64,000 nt of DNA from Vibrio coralliirubri (GCF_024347375.1 NZ_AP025470.1:1798001-1862000), one strand, 5' to 3'. Shown: positions 29,421-38,843, counted from the first letter of the stretch. Translations and numbers: made by a program. The notes: generated by a model not told the origin, from the letters alone.

Positions 29421-31516
29421 AATCCTTGATCGCTTTTATCATCACCCTATCGTTATGCTTTGCGAATGTCGTCAATGCTAACGACGAGTTTTCAGACGCG
29501 GTCCAAGTCGGTGACCTTATCCAAGTTAACGTACCCGGTGAAAGTACGTTAAACAAGGGGTTCCAAGTAGATAAGCGTGGCCGTATTACCCTTCCTGAAG
29601 TAGGCGCTGTGTTTGTTGCAGGTTACGACAGTGAGCAGCTTAACAAAGTGGTTCTAGAGTCGCTGGCAACCGCTTATAAGGATCTTTCGAACGCTTCAGT
29701 GTATGTAAAAGAGCAGCAAATCATCATCTACGTGCAAGGGTATGTAGAACAACCTGGCGAATACACGCTCGCATTAGGTTCTAGCATCCAAATGGCACTT
29801 TACGCTGCGGGTGGTTTACGCCCGGGCGCGCAACTGGATAAGCTTATTCTAAAACGAGGCGCAGATAAGAAAGAGTTTAACTACAAACGATTCCTTGATT
29901 CAGGAGACGAGTCAACATTACCTACTCTGCAATCACTGGATTCATTGTTCGTTCCAGCTTCTCCATTAGTCGGTAACATCGAGCAAGAGTTCGATGCAGC
30001 AAAGCTTGCTAACTCAGGCGACAGTGCTGACTCTCGAAATTCAATTAAAGTGTTTGGTGAGGTAAACGCACCGGGTTCGTTCACTTACAAAGAGAACACC
30101 GACCTTGTCGACGTACTTATGCGTTCGGGCGGTGTCACTCGTTATGCCAGTGTTGAGCAAATCCGAGTAATCTCAAACAACACTCCCACGCTATTCAACC
30201 TAAAACGTTACTTAGATTCTGGTGACGAAAGTCTGCTTCCAATTTTACGCCCGGGTGCGACCATTTTCGTTCCCAAGCAAGAAGAAGAGATCAAATCTGG
30301 CGCAAACATGGTTTACGTGATGGGTGAAGTCGCAGCACCTGGTGCTTTTGAAGGCAAAAGAGACGCGACCTTTATGGATATCTTGGCGAATGCGGGCGGC
30401 CCAACTCGATTTGCAGAGTCACGACAAATCCGTGTCATCAAAGCCGATGGCAGAGTGCTTAAATTCGATTTAGCGGCTTACACTGAAGGCTTACCTAACT
30501 CTAACCCTCCTAGCATCAAAGCTGGTGACGCGATTTTCGTTCCTGAGAAAACCGACATGAACGAGAAGTCTTGGTTGAAAATCACGCCAGACAGAGCAGT
30601 TAACGTGATTGGTGAGGTGAATCGACCTGGTCGTATTGAATGGTCAGATGAAATGAACTTCATGGGATTATTGGCACACGTCGGTGGCCCTACGCTACGC
30701 GCTGACACATCGAAAATCGAGGTTGTTACTGGTAGAAAGCTAGTTGTGTTTAACCTTGATGATTTTATTCGAAATGGTGCGCCACGTGACCAAATGCCAC
30801 AAATTCGAGCGGGCTCTATCGTGCGTGTTCACGACTTGCCACAAGATCCTTCAGACAATAAATCACAATGGGTTCGTCAAAGCTCTGATGCTTCGATCTA
30901 CATCTTTGGACAAGTGAATGCGCCTGGTCGTTACCGCTTCACCAAAGACATGCACTTCCTTGATATCTTGTCTGCGGCTGACGGTCCAACAAAGGATGCC
31001 GACATCCACAACGTTCGAGTAACGCATCGTGACAAAACCTATTCGCAAGTAAGCAAACTTAACTTATCACTGTACTTCGAAACCGGTGACGAATCGTTAC
31101 TGCCAAACGTAACCACTGGCGACACGATTTACATCCCAGAGAAAGGCAAAAACTGGTTAGATACACCGAAAGAAGAAACCGTTCGTGTGCTTGGTGCGAT
31201 TAACAACCCAGGGCGTTATGTATTCAACGACAACATGACCATTCTAGATATTCTGGCAGAAGCTGCAGGCCCTACCGACAATGCTTACGTCGAGAAAATT
31301 ACCATTGTGAATATGTCTTGCTGCCAAGGTCAGGCTCGTACCTTCGACCTTGTTGAATTCAGCAAAACGGCGAACATTTACAACCTGCCGGTGCTGCGCG
31401 CTGGTGACACGATTTACATTCCAGATCGTCGCGAAAGCTTTATTGAAAAAGCACGTGTCGGACTTGATGACATACTGCGTATTACGACCACCATCGTATT
31501 AATAGGAGCTTTATAA
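29417..31516 (+). CDS. sypC: Polysaccharide export protein SypC, six SLBB repeats
   Basis: 699 aa, periplasmic/outer-membrane OPX-type exporter. Signal peptide (cleaved near VVNA); no lipobox. Poly_export domain about 30-110 (VGDLIQVNVPGES), then six SLBB-like repeats starting near YVQGYVEQPGEY, VFGEVNAPGSF, VMGEVAAPGAF, VIGEVNRPGRI, IFGQVNAPGRY and VLGAINNPGRY. A hydrophobic C-terminal end (ILRITTTIVLIGAL) may span the outer membrane. Wza-like proteins usually have two or three SLBB units, so this one should form a taller stalk. It shares its last base with the sypD start. Confidence 0.9.
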   Translation: MKSLIAFIITLSLCFANVVNANDEFSDAVQVGDLIQVNVPGESTLNKGFQVDKRGRITLPEVGAVFVAGYDSEQLNKVVLESLATAYKDLSNASVYVKEQQIIIYVQGYVEQPGEYTLALGSSIQMALYAAGGLRPGAQLDKLILKRGADKKEFNYKRFLDSGDESTLPTLQSLDSLFVPASPLVGNIEQEFDAAKLANSGDSADSRNSIKVFGEVNAPGSFTYKENTDLVDVLMRSGGVTRYASVEQIRVISNNTPTLFNLKRYLDSGDESLLPILRPGATIFVPKQEEEIKSGANMVYVMGEVAAPGAFEGKRDATFMDILANAGGPTRFAESRQIRVIKADGRVLKFDLAAYTEGLPNSNPPSIKAGDAIFVPEKTDMNEKSWLKITPDRAVNVIGEVNRPGRIEWSDEMNFMGLLAHVGGPTLRADTSKIEVVTGRKLVVFNLDDFIRNGAPRDQMPQIRAGSIVRVHDLPQDPSDNKSQWVRQSSDASIYIFGQVNAPGRYRFTKDMHFLDILSAADGPTKDADIHNVRVTHRDKTYSQVSKLNLSLYFETGDESLLPNVTTGDTIYIPEKGKNWLDTPKEETVRVLGAINNPGRYVFNDNMTILDILAEAAGPTDNAYVEKITIVNMSCCQGQARTFDLVEFSKTANIYNLPVLRAGDTIYIPDRRESFIEKARVGLDDILRITTTIVLIGAL

Positions 31517-32205
31517 TGACTATTTCAGCGACCCATGCCGAAGTCGAGCAACTGTATTTAGCTTCTGAACTTAACGGCCAAAAATCAATATGCGTCACCG
31601 CCTGCCATTCAGGTGACGGCGTAACATCTATTGCAACCGCATTAGCCGAGCGTTTTCTTCTTGCGGGTCATTCAACGCTTTATGTCGATCTCAACTTGTT
31701 CAACCCTGCTTTCAAAGATTTGAATATGCTAGAAGATAATCAGCAAGGTCAATTGATTGAACATGTTGAATCTCAGCGTACGTTTATCGGTGTACCTGCT
31801 CCACAAGTTGCTTCAACGCAATTGGCTTATAAAGATCCGACAACGTTACAAAAAGTGGTCAACAAATGGTTAGAGAAATACGACAGAGTCATCATTGATA
31901 CCTCACCGCTTCTCAACATAAACAAAGGCAATATTCCGGCACAGTCTGTGGCGAGCGCTTGTGACAGTACACTGATAGTTGTCGCCTATGGTAAAACGTC
32001 GACTCACCACCTAGAACAAGCGAAAAAGCTGCTTGATGCCCAAAGCATCAACCTAATGGGCTGCGTGATGAACATGAAACAAACGCCTAGCTTTGCACAA
32101 GAGTTGGTCAGACAAATCAATCGAATGAAATTCATCCCCGTTAAGCTTCGCGATAGCTTGGCAAACAAGCTGTATCAAAATGAATTTTTGAACCTTCCAA
32201 TGTAG
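31516..32205 (+). CDS. sypD: BY-kinase-like ATPase SypD with altered P-loop
   Basis: 229 aa, soluble, shaped like the cytoplasmic half of a bacterial tyrosine kinase (Wzc/CpsD). The Walker A region reads ACHSGDGVTSIATAL, so the usual GK[ST] is GVT. Walker A'-like STLYVDLNLF and Walker B RVIIDTSPLL are present. No tyrosine-rich tail is seen. It would normally pair with a Wzz-like membrane partner; SypO, encoded 11 kb downstream, is the candidate. The stop is followed by a 556-base gap and then unrelated transport genes. Confidence 0.82.
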   Translation: MTISATHAEVEQLYLASELNGQKSICVTACHSGDGVTSIATALAERFLLAGHSTLYVDLNLFNPAFKDLNMLEDNQQGQLIEHVESQRTFIGVPAPQVASTQLAYKDPTTLQKVVNKWLEKYDRVIIDTSPLLNINKGNIPAQSVASACDSTLIVVAYGKTSTHHLEQAKKLLDAQSINLMGCVMNMKQTPSFAQELVRQINRMKFIPVKLRDSLANKLYQNEFLNLPM

Positions 32206-32761
32206 CTTTCTTTTGCTACTTTCTGGCTGTCATTAAAACCATGACAGCCACCTATCCTATTAGACTTCAAGCCCCCGACAGCTCTGAATAAATCAAAACC
32301 AAATTGGGTGTTTTTGGCGAAATTATTATTAAAAATAAGATTTTAAAAACCATTCAACGCATTTCACACACATCAACCATGGTCTTACCACCTTTAAATC
32401 CCTTCAAAAATCAACAGCCCCACGCCTAACTTTAGCGGTAATGTGACACAGACGGTTAAAGTGCCATGTAAATCGCATCAAAGATGGAATTCGTACGATT
32501 ATTCCCTAAGATTATAAATAGAGGTGGTTTTTGACGAATTTGTAATAGTTTGACAAAGTTATCCGATGGCTGTTGAAACACAGTGGATGAATTGGCAAAT
32601 CACACTTCACAGACTTTGCACGTTTATCTATTCAAACTTCACCCATCCCTCCTTCTGCTCAAATGGTTCAAATACACGGAAAGGATCACCATCGAGCAAT
32701 TTAGATAATCAATTTACCTTGGTTACCTTAGTTGTATTATTAAAGAGAAAGGAAACTCAAT
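32206..32761. other. 556-base gap between sypD and proX
   Basis: AT-rich region that must hold the proX promoter. A TTGACA-type -35 appears near 32550 (GTTTGACAAAG). I see no strong terminator for sypD and no credible gene. Confidence 0.4.
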
Positions 32762-33754
32762 ATGAAATACAAGTTAAGCTCCGTATTTTTGTTAGTAGCA
32801 GCAGCCAGCGGTAATGCTAACGCTGGAGAATGTGGCAGCGTAACAATCGCAGATATGAACTGGAACTCTGCAACACTGATCGCCAATATCGACCAATTCA
32901 TTCTTGAACATGGTTATGGGTGTGATGCTGAACTTATCCCTGGCGACACTATGCCAACAGGCACGTCGATGATCGAAAAAGGCCAGCCTGATGTTGCACC
33001 TGAACTTTGGAGCAACAGCTTAAAAGACGCATTAGATAAAGGTGTTGAAGAAAAACGTCTTCGCTACGCAGGTAAAGCACTTGTGAACGGCGGTGAAGAA
33101 GGCTTTTGGGTTCCGGCTTACCTAGTTAAACAATACCCTGAAATGGCAACCATCGAAGGCGTACGCAAGAACGCTAGCTTATTCAAACACCCTGAAGACC
33201 CAGATACATCTGCATTCTACAGCTGCCCTGCAGGCTGGAACTGTCAGATCAGCGCCGGAAACTTGTTTAACGCTCTTGAGCTAGAAAACAGTGGTTTCAC
33301 GATTGTTGATCCAGGCTCGAGTGCCGGCTTATCTGGCTCTATCGCAAAAGCTTATGAACGTGAAGAAGCTTGGTTTGGTTACTACTGGGCACCAACCGCT
33401 GTGCTAGGTAAATACGACATGGTTAAAGTCGACTTTGGCAGTGGCGTTAATGAGGAAGAGTTCCTTAACTGTACCACCAAAGAAGATTGTGAATCGCCAA
33501 AAGCAACCATGTACCCGCCTTCACCTGTCCACACGATTACCACTGAAAGTTTTGCGTCACGAGCTCCTGAAGCATACGACTACTTTACTAAACGTGGTTT
33601 CACAAACGACAAAATGAACTCGCTACTTGCTTGGATGGAAGACAACCAAGCTGATGGCGAAGAAGCGAGTCTGCATTTCTTAAGTGAATTCCCAGAAGTA
33701 TGGCACCCATGGGTTTCTGAAGAAGTGGCTAAGAAAGTTGAAGCAGAGCTGTAA
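32762..33754 (+). CDS. proX: Glycine betaine/proline ABC importer, substrate-binding protein
   Basis: 330 aa. Signal peptide ending NANA, then an OpuAC/ProX fold: VTIADMNWNSATLIANI at the start, DVAPELWSN, and aromatic ligand-cage candidates (WVPAYLV, WFGYYWAP). Four cysteines in the middle (SCPAGWNC, NCTTKEDC) could form disulfides. Brings osmoprotectants (glycine betaine, proline betaine or choline-like) to ProWV. AAAGGAAA is before the ATG. Own promoter is likely after the 556-base gap. Confidence 0.92.
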   Translation: MKYKLSSVFLLVAAASGNANAGECGSVTIADMNWNSATLIANIDQFILEHGYGCDAELIPGDTMPTGTSMIEKGQPDVAPELWSNSLKDALDKGVEEKRLRYAGKALVNGGEEGFWVPAYLVKQYPEMATIEGVRKNASLFKHPEDPDTSAFYSCPAGWNCQISAGNLFNALELENSGFTIVDPGSSAGLSGSIAKAYEREEAWFGYYWAPTAVLGKYDMVKVDFGSGVNEEEFLNCTTKEDCESPKATMYPPSPVHTITTESFASRAPEAYDYFTKRGFTNDKMNSLLAWMEDNQADGEEASLHFLSEFPEVWHPWVSEEVAKKVEAEL

Positions 33755-33832
33755 GAGCTTGATTTAATAACAAGTAATTACGCTTCAACAATAAAACAGA
33801 AATAACGTCGCTATACTTGATGTTATTCATGA

Positions 33833-33886
33833 TTCGGAGCCCTTTTCATTAGCGATTTTCTTATCGCGTGAACGAGTGGCTCCGAA
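33833..33886 (+). other. Stem-loop between proX and proW
   Basis: 9 bp stem TTCGGAGCC / GGCTCCGAA closing a loop with an inner GCGAT/ATCGC stem. No T run. It is a likely mRNA-stability element between the binding protein and the permease gene. Confidence 0.6.
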
Positions 33887-33901
33887 CTATAAGGATATAA
33901 A

Positions 33902-34801
33902 ATGGCTGACAGCAATTGGTTATCAAGCTTTCCAGAGATGGAACGCGGTGATTTACGAACCATAAAAAAGACGCTAGATGGCGCATACCGTGAATTTTCC
34001 CGTGAATACGGCGAAATGATTGAATCTCTCTTTGACCCTCTTCTTTCATTCCTTGTTTGGTTTGAAAAACTCCTTATCTCAACACCTTGGATTATTGTCC
34101 TTGCCGTGTGTACCAGTCTTGTCTACGCAGCAAGCCGTTCTTGGAAACTGGCTTTAGGTTGTGTTGTTTCTCTACTTCTCATTGGTTACTTTGGAATGTG
34201 GGAAGACACCATGCGGACGCTCAGTATCATTACCGTGTGTACCTTGGTTTCAATATTCTTGGGCATTCCGATTGGCATTGCGATGGCTCGTTCAAATCGA
34301 GCGCAATCTATCGTTACGCCGATGCTCGATATCATGCAAACCATGCCTGCATTCGTTTACCTGATTCCTGTTGTGATGCTACTCGGCATCGGTAAGATTC
34401 CAGGGCTAATCGCCGTTGTTATCTACGCGATTCCACCTGTGATTCGTTTGACCAATCTAGGCATACGCCTAGTCGATAAAGAAGTCCTTGAAGCCGCTAC
34501 CGCTTTTGGTGCGAGCAAAAAGCAGCGCTTGTGGGGTGTTCAACTTCCTCTAGCAATGCCAACCATTATGGCGGGTATCAACCAAACCATCATGATGGCA
34601 CTGTCTATGGTTGTTATCGCATCCATGATTGGTGTGAAAGGCCTAGGACAACCGGTTCTTAAATCGATCACCAACCAATACTTCACATTAGGTTTGATGA
34701 ATGGCTTCGCCATTGTTGCCCTCGCAATCCTTTTTGACCGCGCTTCTCAGGCGTACGCAAGAAGAACTAATGCGCATTTAGGAGGATTCAAGCATGACTA
34801 A
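33902..34801 (+). CDS. proW: Glycine betaine/proline ABC importer permease
   Basis: 299 aa with a soluble N-terminal part (1-55) and about six membrane helices. The EAA loop reads EVLEAATAFGASKKQRLWGVQLP-like text (split here), matching ProW/OpuAB. Motif TMPAFVYLIPVVMLLGIGKIPG is typical. It overlaps proV by 8 bases. Confidence 0.93.
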   Translation: MADSNWLSSFPEMERGDLRTIKKTLDGAYREFSREYGEMIESLFDPLLSFLVWFEKLLISTPWIIVLAVCTSLVYAASRSWKLALGCVVSLLLIGYFGMWEDTMRTLSIITVCTLVSIFLGIPIGIAMARSNRAQSIVTPMLDIMQTMPAFVYLIPVVMLLGIGKIPGLIAVVIYAIPPVIRLTNLGIRLVDKEVLEAATAFGASKKQRLWGVQLPLAMPTIMAGINQTIMMALSMVVIASMIGVKGLGQPVLKSITNQYFTLGLMNGFAIVALAILFDRASQAYARRTNAHLGGFKHD

Positions 34802-36026
34802 ACCATTGATTGAAATTAGTGGTCTATACAAGGTGTTTGGACCGAAACCAATGTCTGTTATGAACCGAGTTCAAAACGGCGAACACAAAGATCAGATTCT
34901 TGCGGATACGGGTCATACCGTTGGTTTAAAAGAGATTAACCTTGAGATTAACCGTGGCGAAATCTTCGTAATCATGGGGCTTTCTGGCTCGGGTAAATCG
35001 ACGCTGATTCGCCACTTCAACCGTTTGATTGACCCTACTCAAGGTAAAATCATGGTTGAAGGCATTGATGTGATGAGCCTCAACACTAAACAGCTAGAAG
35101 AGTTCCGTCGTCATAAAATGTCGATGGTATTCCAACGCTTTGGCTTAATGCCTCATCGCACTGTGGTTGAAAACGTTGCGTACGGGTTGGAAGTACAAGG
35201 CATCAAAAAAGAAGACCGTTTAGCGAAAGCCAACGAATGGTTAGAAACGGTGGGCCTGAAAGGTTACGGCAAGCAATACCCTGCGCAACTTTCAGGTGGT
35301 CAGCAACAACGTGTTGGCCTTTCTCGCGCTCTGTGTACTAACGCTGAAATCTTGTTAATGGATGAAGCCTTTTCGGCACTCGACCCTTTGATCCGAAGCG
35401 AAATGCAAGATCAGCTTATCGAACTTCAAGAGAAGCTTCATAAGACGATTGTTTTCATCACTCATGATCTGGACGAAGCACTCCGCCTAGGCGATAGAAT
35501 CGCAATTTTGAAAGACGGCGAGTTAGTACAACAAGGCACACCACATGAGATTCTGCTAAATCCAGCCGATGATTACGTGGAAGCGTTCGTGAAAGACGTA
35601 AACCGCGCTCGTGCATTGACCGTTGAAACCGTTATGCAGCCTCCTCTCTATCGAATCACATCAGAAACGATTGAAGGTGCTCTGGCACAAATGAAGATGC
35701 TTAAAAACGATTACGCTTATCACGTAACGGATGACGGCTATCAAGGCTTAGTCACACAGGAGAGCCTACAAGACGCCGTTGAAGATTCATCGGTACATGA
35801 CTTTAGTGATGAGATATACGAAGAAGTCCCTGCCATCTTACCTGATGCGGTGATTGAAGAAGTGCTACCCGACACAATGTCTTGTGACTACTCTCTTCCG
35901 GTTGTTGATGAAGACGGTAATCTAAAAGGTGAACTAGAGAGAAGCGCTGTTGCTGATATCTTCTCAGAAAGTAGCGAGGAAGAAGTAGAAGCCGACCCAA
36001 AGCCAAAGATAGCTAAAGCTTCGTAG
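34794..36026 (+). CDS. proV: Glycine betaine/proline ABC importer ATPase with CBS region
   Basis: 410 aa. ABC domain 1-270: Walker A MGLSGSGKST, signature LSGGQQQRVGLSRAL, Walker B ILLMDEAFSALDP, H-loop TIVFITHDLDEALRLGD. Residues about 280-400 form a degenerate CBS-pair region that in OpuA senses ionic strength or cyclic nucleotides. It ends in a charged tail rich in Glu and Lys. Last gene of proXWV; a terminator follows. Confidence 0.93.
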   Translation: MTKPLIEISGLYKVFGPKPMSVMNRVQNGEHKDQILADTGHTVGLKEINLEINRGEIFVIMGLSGSGKSTLIRHFNRLIDPTQGKIMVEGIDVMSLNTKQLEEFRRHKMSMVFQRFGLMPHRTVVENVAYGLEVQGIKKEDRLAKANEWLETVGLKGYGKQYPAQLSGGQQQRVGLSRALCTNAEILLMDEAFSALDPLIRSEMQDQLIELQEKLHKTIVFITHDLDEALRLGDRIAILKDGELVQQGTPHEILLNPADDYVEAFVKDVNRARALTVETVMQPPLYRITSETIEGALAQMKMLKNDYAYHVTDDGYQGLVTQESLQDAVEDSSVHDFSDEIYEEVPAILPDAVIEEVLPDTMSCDYSLPVVDEDGNLKGELERSAVADIFSESSEEEVEADPKPKIAKAS

Positions 36027-36062
36027 TTCTACTTTTCGTGATTTAAAGTACGGCTTTTTAAA

Positions 36063-36123
36063 TTACCGCTATTTGCGTTATAGGTATTTGGGTTATCGCT
36101 ATTTGGGTTATATAGCTATTTAG
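36063..36123 (+). repeat. 15 bp tandem repeat, four imperfect units
   Basis: Units TTACCGCTATTTGCG, TTATAGGTATTTGGG, TTATCGCTATTTGGG and TTATATAGCTATTTAG at 36063, 36078, 36093 and 36108. Lies between the proV stop and its terminator. Confidence 0.7.
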
Positions 36124-36150
36124 ATTAGCCCAAACTGCTTATCCCGCTCT

Positions 36151-36190
36151 AAGACCACTGTTGTTAATTCACTGCAGTGGTCTTTTTTAT
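36151..36190 (+). terminator. Rho-independent terminator of proXWV
   Basis: 10 bp stem AAGACCACTG / CAGTGGTCTT (36151-36160 with 36175-36184) followed by a T run. Confidence 0.9.
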
Positions 36191-36396
36191 TTGTATCGGG
36201 CTCGTTTTCTTCTGAGATCTACCCGCACCTTAGGCTTTATAGGCACCTAAGTTTATATTTCATAAGAGAAAACAAAATAAAATCAGTCCGTTAGGTTTGT
36301 CAGAAACCCAATAGCAAGATGAGTGAGATGCCAATTAAATGCTCTATTTGTACGGCAACCAGTTGAAATTATTCTAGAAAATGACTAAAACTTAAT

Positions 36397-36662
36397 AGGG
36401 GCTGTTGACCTTTCGAGCTGGGTTTTGCAGCATCTTGTGGGAAATTAATACAAGGAAGAGGCTTTGACATGTAGCTGGCCTACATGAAAAGTCTCTAACG
36501 CAGTAGAAATGAACCACAAGGGCTGCCCGAAGGGTTCAGCTAAAATCGTTTTATGCTTTGTTGAAGAATATTTGCTTAGAATGACTAGGCTACATACTCT
36601 TCGCCGCGCCTAAAACGATTTTATCTCGAACAAAACTTAACCACGAAAGGTCAACAGCCCCT
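36397..36662. repeat. ~266 bp element with perfect 19 bp terminal inverted repeats, copy 2
   Basis: AGGGGCTGTTGACCTTTCG at 36397-36415 and its exact inverse at 36644-36662. The body is the inverse complement of copy 1 at 25163 (many identical runs, for example CCCTTCGGGCAG and CTCGAACAAAA). Inner stems include TAAAATCGTTTTA with TAAAACGATTTTA and TGTAGCTGGCCTACA. No coding frame. It ends 41 bases before the HPt gene start. Confidence 0.88.
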
Positions 36663-36703
36663 TGCACTCACGGATATTAAGCTCAACAAAAGGACTTAGT
36701 TTG

Positions 36704-37108
36704 ATGAATTCTACTTTAGCGTCAGACGCAGCTACAAATCTAAACTCACAACAAGTGAGCGAGCTTGTCGATGAAAGCGTTCTGGAGCAAATGATTCGCG
36801 ATACAAGTGCGGACATTATCCCTATCTTGATCGACCATTATGTCGAAGAATCACAAACTCGCTTGGTAGCCATAAAAGAGGCTGTCACTCAGAAAGACGC
36901 TCAAATGCTTGAGTTCGAGGTCCACACTCTTGGCAGCACGGCGCTTTCATTAGGTAATCGCCCTTTGGGTGAATTAGCTCGCGCTTTAGAAAAAAAATGC
37001 TTAGAACAGAGTCATGATGCTGCATTTCGACAAGTTGATGAGTTACTAGAGCTCGCAGAGCGTTCAATAAAAGCCTTGCTTGAAAGGAAAGAGGCAGGCT
37101 TCAGCTAG
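36704..37108 (+). CDS. Free-standing histidine phosphotransfer (HPt) protein
   Basis: 134 aa from MNSTLASDAA, with AAGGA 9 bases before; a longer frame begins inside the repeat and is unlikely. The HPt motif is FEVHTLGSTALSLG with phospho-His74. All-helical, no membrane segment. It is LuxU-like in plan. Directly upstream of sypG and at the place where V. fischeri has the hybrid kinase sypF, whose own HPt domain feeds SypG. Most likely it passes phosphate to SypG from a kinase encoded elsewhere (inference). Confidence 0.85.
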   Translation: MNSTLASDAATNLNSQQVSELVDESVLEQMIRDTSADIIPILIDHYVEESQTRLVAIKEAVTQKDAQMLEFEVHTLGSTALSLGNRPLGELARALEKKCLEQSHDAAFRQVDELLELAERSIKALLERKEAGFS

Positions 37109-37331
37109 CTTTGCATACTCATTATCGGTAGCAGGTTAAAAACTCAAAACAGTCGTTATTAATATAGTCGCCATAAGATGTGCTCCATCATGAACAGCAA
37201 TGCGAGAATTTATACAGGCCACATCTTAAAAGATTGCATGCGGTAGATAACAAATACACAAGACTCGTATTGATGGTTGCATATCACTATGTTATTGATT
37301 GGTTAGGATAAAGTTTCAAAAGGAATACACA

Positions 37332-38843
37332 ATGCGCCCTAAGGTATTGTTAGTTGAAGACTCCACCTCGCTCGCCGTACTCTACAAGCAGTACGTAAAA
37401 GACGAGCCCTATGATATTTTCCACGTCGAAACCGGCGCGGAAGCTAAGACCTTCATTGAAAGGCACTCTCCACAGCTTGTTATTCTCGACCTTAAACTGC
37501 CTGACATGCCAGGCGAAGAAGTCTTAGATTGGATTACTGCCAACGAAATACCGACTGCAGTCATCATCGCGACAGCGCATGGTTCAGTAAACATTGCGGT
37601 AGACCTTATCCAACGCGGTGCAGAAGACTTCTTAGAGAAACCCATTCAAGCCGATCGACTCAAAACCTCTGTTCGCTTACATCTAAAAAGAGCGAAACTC
37701 GAAAACCTTGTCGATAACATGCAAAGCAAGTTCGATCGTGATCGTTTTCATAATTTCATTGGCTCTTGCCTACCTATGCAGGCGGTTTACAAGATCATTG
37801 ATTCGGTAGCACCAACCACTGCCAGCGTGTTTATTAACGGCGAAAGTGGTACCGGTAAAGAAGTGTGTGCGGAAGCTATTCACCAAGAGAGCCAACGTAA
37901 TGACAAACCCTTCGTGGCTATTAACTGTGGCGCTATCCCGCGAGACCTAATGGAGAGTGAAATCTTCGGTCACGTTAAAGGTGCGTTTACCGGTGCGACA
38001 ACCGACCGTAAAGGTGCAGCAATGCAAGCGCATGGCGGTACCCTATTTCTCGATGAGCTTTGTGAAATGGAACTGGAGATGCAGAAGAAGCTCCTCAGAT
38101 TTTTGCAAACTGGTACGTTTACTCCACTCGGTGGTAATCGCGAGATTAAAGTGGATGTCAGAATTATCTGTGCGACCAACCGCGACCCACTGGTCGAGGT
38201 AGAAGAAGGACGTTTTAGAGAAGACCTTTACTACCGTGTTCACGTTGTGCCTATCGAGATGCCACCGCTTCGTGAACGAGGAAGTGACATTGTCACCCTA
38301 TCTAATCACTTCTTGAAGCTGTACGCTAAGCAAGACAAGAAGAAGTTCAAATCAATAGACAAAGAAACGCAGAATCTACTTAAACGTTATGCGTGGCCAG
38401 GCAACGTGCGCCAGTTGCAAAACATCATCCGTAACATCGTGGTGTTGAACAATGAAACGAGCGTGACCAAAGACATGTTACCGCCTCCGATTAATAAAGT
38501 AGATACAGCTCCATCATCGAAATCAGTGACACCAATTCGAGTAACTGCGCCCCAACCTGCTGTTGTTGAAGCACCAGAAGCTAAGTTGCCACCGATTACT
38601 CCGGAAGAGTTAGAACAATCGTCAGTTGCTCAAACTCACAACGAGCCGATGACGCCTGCATTTACCACAAGCGAAGGTGCTATTCGTCCAATGTGGCAAA
38701 TAGAACGTGAAGCTATTCAACATGCCATCAATCATTGCGATGGGAATGTGTTAAACGCTGCTGTGCTGTTAGAACTGAGCCCTTCTACTGTTTATCGTAA
38801 GAAACAGGCTTGGGAATCGGAAGATGAGTACAATCAAGCCTAG
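37332..38843 (+). CDS. sypG: Sigma-54-dependent response regulator SypG
   Basis: 503 aa from MRPKVLLVED (AAGGA 7 bases before). Receiver with phospho-Asp53 (VILDLKLPDM), AAA+ domain with GESGTGKE, the GAFTGA loop, NRDPLVEVEEGRFREDLYYR, a Pro-rich linker (about 385-445) and a Fis-type HTH (NAAVLLELSPSTVYRKKQAW). Closely related to LuxO, but its place between syp genes and the matching boxes before sypA, sypL and sypP identify it as SypG. It should activate the locus with sigma-54. It overlaps the next gene by 20 bases. Confidence 0.9.
   Translation: MRPKVLLVEDSTSLAVLYKQYVKDEPYDIFHVETGAEAKTFIERHSPQLVILDLKLPDMPGEEVLDWITANEIPTAVIIATAHGSVNIAVDLIQRGAEDFLEKPIQADRLKTSVRLHLKRAKLENLVDNMQSKFDRDRFHNFIGSCLPMQAVYKIIDSVAPTTASVFINGESGTGKEVCAEAIHQESQRNDKPFVAINCGAIPRDLMESEIFGHVKGAFTGATTDRKGAAMQAHGGTLFLDELCEMELEMQKKLLRFLQTGTFTPLGGNREIKVDVRIICATNRDPLVEVEEGRFREDLYYRVHVVPIEMPPLRERGSDIVTLSNHFLKLYAKQDKKKFKSIDKETQNLLKRYAWPGNVRQLQNIIRNIVVLNNETSVTKDMLPPPINKVDTAPSSKSVTPIRVTAPQPAVVEAPEAKLPPITPEELEQSSVAQTHNEPMTPAFTTSEGAIRPMWQIEREAIQHAINHCDGNVLNAAVLLELSPSTVYRKKQAWESEDEYNQA

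Noticed and set aside
32566..32814. Small gene upstream of proX
   Set aside because: The frame overlaps the proX signal peptide, has no ribosome site and no recognisable features.
36704..38843. LuxU-LuxO quorum-sensing pair
   Set aside because: The regulator is LuxO-like, but it lies inside the syp locus and overlaps a glycosyltransferase gene; the boxes before sypA, sypL and sypP fit SypG. Not fully excluded and noted as a test.
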